A stretch of DNA of 64,000 nt from Legionella micdadei (GTDB lineage Bacteria > Pseudomonadota > Gammaproteobacteria > Legionellales > Legionellaceae): NCBI RefSeq assembly GCF_000953635.1, contig NZ_LN614830.1, positions 1,603,001 through 1,667,000 of the forward strand, written 5' to 3'. Numbering within the stretch: the stretch's first letter is position 1; each line of letters begins with the position of its first letter. A model generated the notes under the pieces. It had not been told where the DNA came from and did no database searches. It saw nothing but the letters and a program-made list of their open reading frames with translations. Position numbers and translations under genes: made by a program. Positions 44,582 through 52,299 of this stretch are shown here, in pieces.

Positions 44582-46786
44582 ATGGTTAAAGTAAAAGAAG
44601 ATACTCCCTGGTTAACCGAAGGTGGTATAGACGTTGAGCAATGGTTACACCAAGTAGGAGAAAAAGGGTATTTTCATGATTTAGAATTAATTCGTAATGC
44701 CTGTACTTTAAGTCAATTAGCAGGCCAAGATCATGCGACTGAAACAGGCATTTCCTGTTTACAGCAGGGATTGGCTATGGCTGATATTCTGGCCGACTTG
44801 GAAGCCGATCAAGAAACCATTACTGCGGCAATTATATTTGAAAACGTCCATTATGCTGAGTTGTCTTTAGATGTTGTAGAGGAGCAACTAGGATCACAAA
44901 TAGCCAAATTAGTAAAAGGCATTGAAAAAATGAGTGCTATCCATAACTTGCAAGCACTTAACAAATATCCTCAAAACAAACATCAAATCGACAACGTGCG
45001 CAAAATGCTCCTCGCAATGGTCGATGATGCGAGAGTGGTTCTTATTAAATTGGCGGAGAGGCTGTGTGTCTTGCGGACTTCATCCCAATTACCTGAGGGA
45101 ATGCGTAAACAAATTGCCACAGAGGCAATGGAAATTTATGCTCCTTTAGCAAACCGTTTGGGGATAGGGGCAATTAAGTGGGAAATGGAAGATCTTGCTT
45201 TTCGTTACTTACATCCTGAAGATTACAAATCAATAGCAAAGGGACTGAAAGCGAAGCGATTAGAGAGGGATCGCTATGTTAACCTAATCGTTGAAGAGTT
45301 AACTAAGCAAATTCGAGCCACTGGGGCTCAGCACTTTAAGGTTTACGGCCGCTCTAAGCACATCCATAGTATTTACCGAAAAATGAAGCGCAAAAATGTC
45401 TCTTTAGACGAAATCTATGATGCGACTGCAGTCCGTGTCTTAGTGGAAACACCAGAACAATGTTACGACGTGCTTAGCATGGTTCATTCATTATGGAAAC
45501 AAATTCCGGCAGAGTTTGATGACTATATCAGTAATCCTAAACCTAATGGCTATCAATCACTCCACACTGCGGTTGAAGGTCCCGAAGGCCGGGTGTTTGA
45601 AGTACAAATTCGCACTTTTCAGATGCATGACCTAGCTGAAATGGGAGTTGCAGCCCACTGGAAATATAAAGAAGGTGGAAAGCTCGAAAAAGAAAGCCAC
45701 GAACGCAAAATTGAATGGCTGCGGGACGTATTAGCCTGGCATAAAGAAATGGCCACTTCCCGAGGGGTATCTGAAGCGATTGAAGCGGAATTTCTTGAAG
45801 ACAGAGTCTATGTTTTCACCCCTGATGGCGACGTGCTTGATTTACCTCAGGGTGTTACCCCGTTGGATTTTGCATACCATGTGCATAGTCAAATCGGGCA
45901 TCGATGTCGCGGAGCTAAGGTTAATGGCACGATCGTTCCGCTCACTTATGCCCTGAAAACAGGGGATAGTGTTGAGATTTTAACGAGCAAAGATGAACGG
46001 CCTTCAAGGGATTGGATTAATCCCCATCTGAATTACCTAAAAACCTCCCGTGCTAAAGCCAAAGTCTTGCATTGGTTTAAAATGCAAGATTATGACAAAA
46101 ATCGGGCAGAAGGCCATGAAATTCTTGAAAAAGAATTGAAAGCTTTGGGAATTAAAGCTGATCGTTTGAACGAAGTTGTTACGTCACTCAACTTTAAACG
46201 ATTGGATGATTTGCTTGCAGCCTTAGGCCGCGGTGACATTAAATTGGGTCAGATCCTTAGCCGTTTGTCCCCCACAGAGGCAAGTGCTCCAGCAATTCAA
46301 ACCATAGTGAAACCCCTAGCAAAGCCCGAGGTGAGTGGTGGCGATTTACGCATAGAAGGGGTGGGTAATCTTTTGACTCACATGGCTCGTTGCTGCCAAC
46401 CTGTTCCAGGTGATGCGGTTATTGGCTATATCACGATGGGACGCGGAGTATCTGTACATCGACAAGATTGCCCCAATATTATTCATGCCAGTGAAAAGCA
46501 ACGACAACGATTTTTACAAGTGAGTTGGGGAAGCGCAACCCGGGATCATTACGTTGTTGATATACTGATTAAGGCCTTTGATCGGGCAGGACTTTTAAAA
46601 GACATAACCTCCTTGCTTTCCAATGAAAAAGCACATGTTTATGCCTTACAAACGCAGATTAATAAGCAAGAGAATTCTGCATTTATTACCTTAACTGTCG
46701 AAATTGACGGCTTAAATAGCCTGTCGCGCTTGTTGAATAAGCTTGAGCAAATTCCTAATGTGCTGGAAGCAAGACGGCAAGTATAG
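44582..46786 (+). CDS. relA: GTP pyrophosphokinase RelA
   Basis: 734 residues. RelA makes (p)ppGpp from ATP and GTP/GDP on stalled ribosomes with uncharged tRNA. Domains: a pseudo-hydrolase region (about 40-190) in which the HD-box residues are replaced (the region reads 'IIFENVHYAELSLD'), the synthetase domain (about 230-350, 'YGRSKHIHSIYRKMKRK', 'DEIYDATAVRVLV', 'PNGYQSLHTAV'), a TGS domain ('VYVFTPDGDVLDLPQGVTPLDFAY'), a zinc-finger region ('MARCCQPVPGD') and a C-terminal ACT domain. So this is the synthetase-only RelA type. In Legionella ppGpp signals the switch to the transmissive, flagellated phase. Confidence 0.96.
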   Translation: MVKVKEDTPWLTEGGIDVEQWLHQVGEKGYFHDLELIRNACTLSQLAGQDHATETGISCLQQGLAMADILADLEADQETITAAIIFENVHYAELSLDVVEEQLGSQIAKLVKGIEKMSAIHNLQALNKYPQNKHQIDNVRKMLLAMVDDARVVLIKLAERLCVLRTSSQLPEGMRKQIATEAMEIYAPLANRLGIGAIKWEMEDLAFRYLHPEDYKSIAKGLKAKRLERDRYVNLIVEELTKQIRATGAQHFKVYGRSKHIHSIYRKMKRKNVSLDEIYDATAVRVLVETPEQCYDVLSMVHSLWKQIPAEFDDYISNPKPNGYQSLHTAVEGPEGRVFEVQIRTFQMHDLAEMGVAAHWKYKEGGKLEKESHERKIEWLRDVLAWHKEMATSRGVSEAIEAEFLEDRVYVFTPDGDVLDLPQGVTPLDFAYHVHSQIGHRCRGAKVNGTIVPLTYALKTGDSVEILTSKDERPSRDWINPHLNYLKTSRAKAKVLHWFKMQDYDKNRAEGHEILEKELKALGIKADRLNEVVTSLNFKRLDDLLAALGRGDIKLGQILSRLSPTEASAPAIQTIVKPLAKPEVSGGDLRIEGVGNLLTHMARCCQPVPGDAVIGYITMGRGVSVHRQDCPNIIHASEKQRQRFLQVSWGSATRDHYVVDILIKAFDRAGLLKDITSLLSNEKAHVYALQTQINKQENSAFITLTVEIDGLNSLSRLLNKLEQIPNVLEARRQV

Positions 46787-47051
46787 GCAATGGTATTCCC
46801 TTGAGTAGTTCCCGGTTTAGTTTCTTCTATGTCGCGTTATGTCATGGTTTGAGCATGTTATAACCACTACTGCATATTAAATTTTTTTACTCCACTATGT
46901 TCCAGTTTACCTCAAGTACTCATCCATTCCATTGGCAGTTAGATTGTAATTTAAGCAAAAAGATTTTTATTTATTATTGACGATAATAATATTTCCTTAA
47001 TGTTTAAATACTATACTCCGCATAGGTAATTAAATTTTAGAGGTTTTAGAC
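46787..47051. other. Gap after relA with the promoter of the first tandem paralog
   Basis: 265 AT-rich bases with no gene. The last 75 bases are clearly related to 48110-48184 and contain a PmrA-box-like promoter. I see no convincing terminator for relA. Confidence 0.5.
46996..47017 (+). promoter_or_regulatory. PmrA-box-like promoter of tandem paralog 1
   Basis: cTTAATgTT (46996-47004) matches the recalled PmrA consensus cTTAATatT at 8 of 9 positions and is followed by TATACT (47012-47017), 16 bases from box start to -10 start. The ATG is 35 bases after the -10. The same pair, with identical spacing, occurs before paralog 2 and the kinase gene. Confidence 0.55.
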
Positions 47052-47972
47052 ATGGCTTGGAGACGTGGTGCTCATTTTTTTAGAAATCCATTAGTAGCGG
47101 GTTCAACAGGTGCTGGTACAGCATTTATGATACAGCAGGTATATCAGCATAAAGAATTTAAGGAAAAAATGGAGCCTCTTTCTTCAACATCAGAACTTCC
47201 AGAAAGATCTGTAGTTGAAGCAGATCAAAAAGAATGGCTTGTATTTGGGAGACAAAGTCCAGGTTATGTGCGAGACTCCGAAAAAAATCCTAAACATCAT
47301 ATTTGGGAGAGATTGAGTGAAAGTCCGCTATTTGTCAAAACATTGGGAACCCATGTCGATAACGAAAGCCATTACGAATTACTACCTGGGAGCGATTTCG
47401 TAACAGAACCGTTTACGCAAGATCCGAAGGCGCCGAGAGTTCTCATTAAACCTGAAAAAATGATTGGTAAAGAGCTTCGTGATATCGATGATGATGAAGA
47501 GTTTGAAGTTAGCTTTGCAAGGAAACAGGCCTTCGCAAAAGAGAGTGGAGGACAATCCCCCTTTTACCACTCTTCATTCGCATTAAGGAAAGTTACTGAC
47601 GAAAGGCCAGCTAGCTCCAGTGCTGTGACAATATCAGGTAAAGAAGCAAAAGAGCTCATCCAAGACATCAATAAATCTATTTGTGAAGCTCAGCATTGCA
47701 ACATGTATGGTTCAAATTGTTATTCGGCATCTCTTTATGGAACTGGTACGTTGGCTAAAATTATTGATCGCAGAACAGTAAGTGATGAAAGCAAAAAAAA
47801 GGCGGACATACAATCAATTGTGGATGTAGTAGCAAAGGTTTCTCTTGATAATTTTGGTCGCGGGGTAAGTAATAACCCGGTAGTCAGTGTCCAGTTAACT
47901 TCTGAATTACCCAAGCTGTTGGAAAAGCATGGGCTAACTCATAAAGAAAGCTATGGGGCAACACACCTTTAA
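47052..47972 (+). CDS. Tandem paralog 1: putative effector with a permuted-papain-like His/Cys pair
   Basis: 306 residues, not recognised as any named family. N-terminus short and basic, then a Gly/Ala-rich hydrophobic stretch (about 11-30), then a polar body. Very similar to the gene at 48185 through the whole length. Conserved blocks: 'KEWLVFGRQSPGYVRD', 'NESHYELL', 'GSDFVTEPFTQDPKAP', 'SPFYHSSFALRKV' with His173, and 'MYGSNCYSASLYGTG' with Cys223. A His on a beta-strand about 50 residues before an N-C-aromatic helix start is the layout of circularly permuted papain-like proteins (LRAT, PPPDE, some NlpC/P60). Enzyme activity is therefore possible but inferred. Further Cys residues at ICEAQHC are partly conserved. 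Confidence 0.8.
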   Translation: MAWRRGAHFFRNPLVAGSTGAGTAFMIQQVYQHKEFKEKMEPLSSTSELPERSVVEADQKEWLVFGRQSPGYVRDSEKNPKHHIWERLSESPLFVKTLGTHVDNESHYELLPGSDFVTEPFTQDPKAPRVLIKPEKMIGKELRDIDDDEEFEVSFARKQAFAKESGGQSPFYHSSFALRKVTDERPASSSAVTISGKEAKELIQDINKSICEAQHCNMYGSNCYSASLYGTGTLAKIIDRRTVSDESKKKADIQSIVDVVAKVSLDNFGRGVSNNPVVSVQLTSELPKLLEKHGLTHKESYGATHL

Positions 47973-48040
47973 AGTGCAATCTAAGCCATTTTGCTTGGGT
48001 TCTAGTTGGAGTGACTTGCGATTTAAACATGTGCTTTTTC

Positions 48041-48110
48041 TAATGAAAAGCACATGTTTATCCGCTACAAGCGCGCATAAAAACAAGCGAATTCTGCATT
48101 TATTGCCTTT
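48041..48110 (+). pseudogene. Decayed fragment of the relA 3' end
   Basis: These ~70 bases align with relA 46621-46692, corresponding to the start of its C-terminal ACT domain. Exact blocks are AATGAAAA, GCACATGTTTAT and GAATTCTGCATTTATT; by eye about four in five bases agree, with two one-base gaps. It cannot be coding in relA frame. Weaker similarity may extend a little to the left. It is a footprint of the duplication that made the second paralog. Confidence 0.8.
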
Positions 48111-48130
48111 GATTATGATAATAATAATTA

Positions 48131-48152
48131 CTTAATGATCAAATACTATACT
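48131..48152 (+). promoter_or_regulatory. PmrA-box-like promoter of tandem paralog 2
   Basis: cTTAATgaT (48131-48139) and TATACT (48147-48152), again 16 bases from box start to -10 start. The surrounding 75 bases are homologous to those before paralog 1, so this copy is not independent evidence, but the two elements are conserved while flanking bases changed. Confidence 0.5.
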
Positions 48153-48184
48153 TAGTCTAACTAATTCAATTTAAGAGAGTTAAC

Positions 48185-49099
48185 ATGGCTAGGAGACTAG
48201 GGGCTCGCTTTTTTACACCACTCGCAACAGCTGCAACTGGGGCAGGTGCGGCATATTTAACCCAGCAACTCTATGAATTTAAACAATTCCAAGAAAAATT
48301 GGGGTTACTATCTTCATCAACAGAACCTCCTGAAAGGTCTATTGTTGAGGCGGAGCAGAAAGAATGGCTTTTATTCGGTAGACAAAGTCCGGGTTACGTA
48401 CGTGATCCATCAAAAAATCCCAAGAATCATATTTGGGATCAAATTACACAAAGTTCGAAAAGCCTTCGATCCTTGGCAACTCATATGGACAATGAAAGTC
48501 ATTACGAGTTGCTTGCCGGTAGCGACTTTGTCACTGAACCATTTACTCAAGACCCAAAGGCGCCCAAAGTTCTCATTAAACCTGAAAAGATGATTGGAAA
48601 AGAGCTTCGTGAAATCGGGGATGATGAGCAATTCGAGGTAAACTTTGCAAGAAAACAAGCATTTGCTAAAGAGACTGCTAAGCATTCTCCCTTTTATCAC
48701 TCTTCATTTGCATTGAGGAAAGTGAGTGAAGAGAGGCCAGCCAGCCCGAGTGCTGTGGTGATATCAGGTAAAGAGGCAAAAGAGCTCATTCAAGATATCA
48801 ATGAGACTATTTGTGAACCTCAATATTGTACTATGTATACTTCAAATTGTTATTCGGCTTCAATGTATGGTACGGGAGCTTTGGCGAAAATAATTGATCG
48901 GAAATCAGACATAGATGAGAGTAAAAAGAAAGCAGACATTCAATCAATAGCAGACGTTGCAAAAAAGGTTTCTCAAGATAATTTTGGTCGTGGAGTTAGT
49001 AATAATCCTGTTGTAAATGTTCAATTAACCTCTGAACTACCAAAGCTGATGGAAAAACATGGACTAATTCATACCCAAGGCTACGCACCTAAACTATAA
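48185..49099 (+). CDS. Tandem paralog 2: putative effector with a permuted-papain-like His/Cys pair
   Basis: 304 residues, about three quarters identical by eye to the gene at 47052, with no frameshift in either. The His (172, in SPFYHSSFALRKV) and Cys (222, in MYTSNCYSASMYGTG) pair and the acidic/basic blocks around them are kept, as is the hydrophobic N-terminal segment. Most differences are in the first 35 residues, around 70-85 and at the extreme C-terminus. Both copies thus appear to be under selection. The ribosome-binding site is AAGAGAG before the ATG. Function unknown; likely the same as paralog 1 with diverged specificity. Confidence 0.8.
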   Translation: MARRLGARFFTPLATAATGAGAAYLTQQLYEFKQFQEKLGLLSSSTEPPERSIVEAEQKEWLLFGRQSPGYVRDPSKNPKNHIWDQITQSSKSLRSLATHMDNESHYELLAGSDFVTEPFTQDPKAPKVLIKPEKMIGKELREIGDDEQFEVNFARKQAFAKETAKHSPFYHSSFALRKVSEERPASPSAVVISGKEAKELIQDINETICEPQYCTMYTSNCYSASMYGTGALAKIIDRKSDIDESKKKADIQSIADVAKKVSQDNFGRGVSNNPVVNVQLTSELPKLMEKHGLIHTQGYAPKL

Positions 49100-49169
49100 A
49101 AATTCAAAATCAAATCATAAACTAGGTTCAATCTTGGTATTTAGCAAGACACAATGGAGACAGACTGAC

Positions 49170-51110
49170 ATGAACGTTACGGAAAAAATTATTAAATCCC
49201 ATCTCCTTGAAGGCAAAATGGAGCCAGGTCAGGAAATTGCTTTAAAAATAGATCAAACACTGTGTCAAGACGCAACCGGAACTTTGGTTATGCTTGAACT
49301 AGAGGCAATGGGATTAGAGCGCACTAAAGCGGAAGTTTCAGTGCAATATGTCGATCATAATTTAATCCAGGAAGATAACAGAAATCCTGATGACCATTTA
49401 TTTCTGGCAAGTGCTGCGAAACGTTTTGGTCTTTACTATAGTCGCCCAGGCAATGGGATTAGCCATGCCGTACACATGCAAAATTTTGGTAAGCCGGGTA
49501 AAACCCTCGCTGGGTCAGACAGCCACACCTGTGCTGCTGGATCGCTTGGGATGCTTGCTATTGGTTCGGGCGGTTTAGAAGTGGCCATCGCTATTACGGG
49601 TCGCCCGCTTTATATCAAAATGCCTAAAGTTCTCGGTGTTAAATTAACTGGAAAATTACCTGATTGGGTGAGTGCTAAAGATGTAATTTTGGAAATGTTG
49701 CGCCGTTACGATGTGAAAGGGGGAGTGGGCTATGTTATCGAGTATTACGGTGAGGGATTAAAGCATTTATCTGCAATGGATCGTCACGTGATTGCTAATA
49801 TGGGCACAGAGCTAGGGGCAACGACTACTGTTTTCCCATCTGATGAAGTCACTCGGGAGTTTCTACTCAGCCAAGGTCGGGAAAAGGATTGGATGGAATT
49901 AATAGCTGATGAAGATGCCGCCTACGATAAGTATGATGAAATTAATTTATCAAGTCTTGTACCGCTCATCGCCAAACCATCTAGCCCAGGTAACGTTGTA
50001 CCAGTAGCTGATATTGCCGGGGAGGAAATTTATCAGGCTTATATTGGTTCATCTGCTAATCCAGGTTACCGGGATTTTGCCATCGCTGCGGAAATGGTAA
50101 AAGGTCGTACAGTAAAAAATGAAATCTCGTTTGATATTAATCCCAGCTCAAGGACAATTCTTGCCGAGCTCGTGCGCGATGGGCACTTAGGTAGTTTAAT
50201 TAACGCTGGTGCACGGATACATCAAGCGGGATGTAACGGATGTATTGGTATGGGGCAAGCGCCTGCAACCGATAAAAATAGTCTGCGCACAGTGCCGCGT
50301 AATTTCCCTGATCGGTCAGGGACAAAAGATGACAAAGTCTTTTTATGCAGTCCTGAAACTGCTACGGCATCGGCATTAACTGGAGTAATCACCGATCCAA
50401 GAGCTTTAGAAATGCCTTATCCAAAAGTGAAAATACCAGAAAAGCGGATTATTAATAAAGCGTGTTTTGAAGAGCCTTTACCTCTCAGTGAAGCAAAAAA
50501 GGTTAAATTACTTAAAGGGCCGAATATTGTTTCTCTGCCTGAATTTGAGCCCTTATCAAAAGATCTTAAAATACCTGTTTTACTTAAAGTGGGGGATAAT
50601 ATTTCAACTGATGAAATTTCCCCAGCAGGCGCTAAAGTGCTGCCGTATCGCTCAAATATTCCCAAAATCAGTAAATTTACCTTTAGTCATATTGACCCTG
50701 ATTATGTTGCACGAACCGAAAAGCAAAAAGAGGGGCATGTGATTATCGGAGGGGATAATTATGGCCAAGGATCAAGTCGTGAGCATGCGGCGTTAGCACC
50801 TCGTTACTTAGGGTTACGTGCTGTGATCGCAAAAAGTTTTGCACGGATCCATTGGCAGAATCTGGTTAATTTTGGCATTTTGCCTTTAGTGTTTAAAAAC
50901 CCTGATGATTATGATGAGATTGAATTAAACAACACCGTGGAACTCAAAGATATCGCGAAACTATTAGAGAAGAATGAGTTTAAAATAAAAATTAATGGCA
51001 AAGACGTTGAAGTACAACATTCTCTTTCTGAGCGACAAAAAGACGTGTTGATGAAAGGCGGGTTGATTAATTGGATGAAAGAGGATCTCAAAAAAAGGAA
51101 ATCGGCTTAG
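49170..51110 (+). CDS. Aconitate hydratase, Aquifex-type
   Basis: 646 residues from ATG 49170 (GGAGACAG upstream). Much shorter than AcnA or AcnB and similar to the putative aconitases first noted in Aquifex. The [4Fe-4S] cysteines are in 'GSDSHTCAAGS' and in 'HQAGCNGCIGMGQ'. The swivel domain has 'GDNISTDEISPAG' and the substrate-binding 'GGDNYGQGSSREHAALAPRYLG'. It would isomerise citrate to isocitrate. Legionella species also have a large AcnA, so this may be a second or specialised aconitase; that cannot be judged from the window. It stands alone between the paralog pair and a convergent gene. Confidence 0.88.
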   Translation: MNVTEKIIKSHLLEGKMEPGQEIALKIDQTLCQDATGTLVMLELEAMGLERTKAEVSVQYVDHNLIQEDNRNPDDHLFLASAAKRFGLYYSRPGNGISHAVHMQNFGKPGKTLAGSDSHTCAAGSLGMLAIGSGGLEVAIAITGRPLYIKMPKVLGVKLTGKLPDWVSAKDVILEMLRRYDVKGGVGYVIEYYGEGLKHLSAMDRHVIANMGTELGATTTVFPSDEVTREFLLSQGREKDWMELIADEDAAYDKYDEINLSSLVPLIAKPSSPGNVVPVADIAGEEIYQAYIGSSANPGYRDFAIAAEMVKGRTVKNEISFDINPSSRTILAELVRDGHLGSLINAGARIHQAGCNGCIGMGQAPATDKNSLRTVPRNFPDRSGTKDDKVFLCSPETATASALTGVITDPRALEMPYPKVKIPEKRIINKACFEEPLPLSEAKKVKLLKGPNIVSLPEFEPLSKDLKIPVLLKVGDNISTDEISPAGAKVLPYRSNIPKISKFTFSHIDPDYVARTEKQKEGHVIIGGDNYGQGSSREHAALAPRYLGLRAVIAKSFARIHWQNLVNFGILPLVFKNPDDYDEIELNNTVELKDIAKLLEKNEFKIKINGKDVEVQHSLSERQKDVLMKGGLINWMKEDLKKRKSA

Positions 51111-51133
51111 ATTTAAGTTAAATAAACAGCTGC

Positions 51134-51226
51134 AAAACTCTGGGATTGTTTCGTCGTTATGTTCCTTATAAATCCATATTCAAACCCGTGATTGGGAGCG
51201 AAGCGACGAAGTAACCCCAGAGTTTT
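51134..51226. repeat. Long interrupted palindrome, REP-like element / bidirectional terminator
   Basis: AAAACTCTGGG (51134-51144) pairs with CCCAGAGTTTT (51216-51226), then a symmetric 5x5 internal loop, then TTCGTCG (51150-51156) pairs with CGACGAA (51204-51210). The core contains GGGAGCGAAGCGACGAAG, which resembles the GCGAAGC-type extragenic repeats found in many proteobacteria. It lies between convergent genes. Confidence 0.65.
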
Positions 51227-51263
51227 ATATCTCCCCAAAATTTGACTGTTTATTACCATTGGG

Positions 51264-52259
51264 TTACAAAGAAATGCTCAACACTCCTTCTTTTTCTTCA
51301 ACAACAATACTGAATTCCCTACACAGTTTCTTAATACGTTCTGCAATAAAGGTGAATTGATGGTGATTTGCTGGCAGAACTCGGCAATATTCAATAAAAA
51401 TAGGATGAAGGATAATCTCTTGCACCTTTCCTCCCGTAAGCCGCAGTTCAAAAACCAATTGATGATCATTTTTAAACTCAGGATCAACATAATAATCATC
51501 CACGAAATCACCTGCTGCATAGATAATCGGACAGTGCCGGTAAATTTCTATGCCATGAAACACATGAGCACTATGGCCAAACAGTAATTTATAACCCATA
51601 TCTATTGCGGCATGGGCAAGGCGTATAAAACGGTTTGATGGTCTGTGAACTCGATTGGGTCCCCAATGTAATGATAATATGGGCCAGTTAATCCCTTCAT
51701 TTTTCATTTCATTTATGCTTAACTGGAATTGTTTAATACTTTGCTCCTCATCATGGAGATCAAGATAAGCGATACCCGGAGATTGCGAATCCGCTGCAAA
51801 ATCTTGTTGATGATCACAAAAAGCAACCATGCCGAATATTTGATCGTTTATTTGAATAGAAACAGGTCTATAAGCTTCATTTTTGTCTTTTCCTGCTCCT
51901 GCAAAGCGGATATCCTGTTGTTTTAACAATCTCAATGTGTCGTGGAGTCCTTGAACATCAAAATCAAGGATGCGGTTATTTGCCAGACTAACTAATTTTA
52001 TATTGTTATCAGTCAGAATTCGTGCTGCCTCGGGTGGGGCACCAAAGTAAAACGCTTTTGGAACACCTGGCCAATGAGAAAGATGATTGGTGATTGCACA
52101 TTCCAAATTAATAAGAACAAAGTCCCCACGGTGTAATAGAGGAGTGATTTGTCCTAATGGATAATTTGCTCCATGCAGTAATATGGCTTCCTTGACTAAA
52201 CGTCCTAGCATCACATCACCACCGAGCAGAACTGTAATGGTTTGCTTTGTCATAGACAT
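51264..52259 (-). CDS. CapA-like (poly-gamma-glutamate biosynthesis) phosphoesterase-fold protein
   Basis: 331 residues of the PGA_cap family. Motifs: 'VLLGGDVMLGR' at the start, 'DFVLINLECAIT', 'LVSLANNRILDF', 'LSLHWGPN' and 'FGHSAHVFHGIEIY...AAGDFV'. The metallophosphatase-like motif normally reads ANNHxxD; here the histidine is replaced by arginine (NNRILD). No signal peptide is visible, so the protein is probably cytoplasmic. No other capsule genes are near. Function unclear; a phosphoesterase with altered metal site or a binding protein are both possible. Confidence 0.8.
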   Translation of the reverse strand: MSMTKQTITVLLGGDVMLGRLVKEAILLHGANYPLGQITPLLHRGDFVLINLECAITNHLSHWPGVPKAFYFGAPPEAARILTDNNIKLVSLANNRILDFDVQGLHDTLRLLKQQDIRFAGAGKDKNEAYRPVSIQINDQIFGMVAFCDHQQDFAADSQSPGIAYLDLHDEEQSIKQFQLSINEMKNEGINWPILSLHWGPNRVHRPSNRFIRLAHAAIDMGYKLLFGHSAHVFHGIEIYRHCPIIYAAGDFVDDYYVDPEFKNDHQLVFELRLTGGKVQEIILHPIFIEYCRVLPANHHQFTFIAERIKKLCREFSIVVEEKEGVLSISL

Positions 52260-52299
52260 TTCTACTCAGAATTTAAGCTATCCTATCTAAGTATAAGTT

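Noticed and set aside
47953-48135. 60-codon ORF between the tandem paralogs
   Set aside because: It overlaps the stop of paralog 1 and runs through the decayed relA fragment; not a gene.
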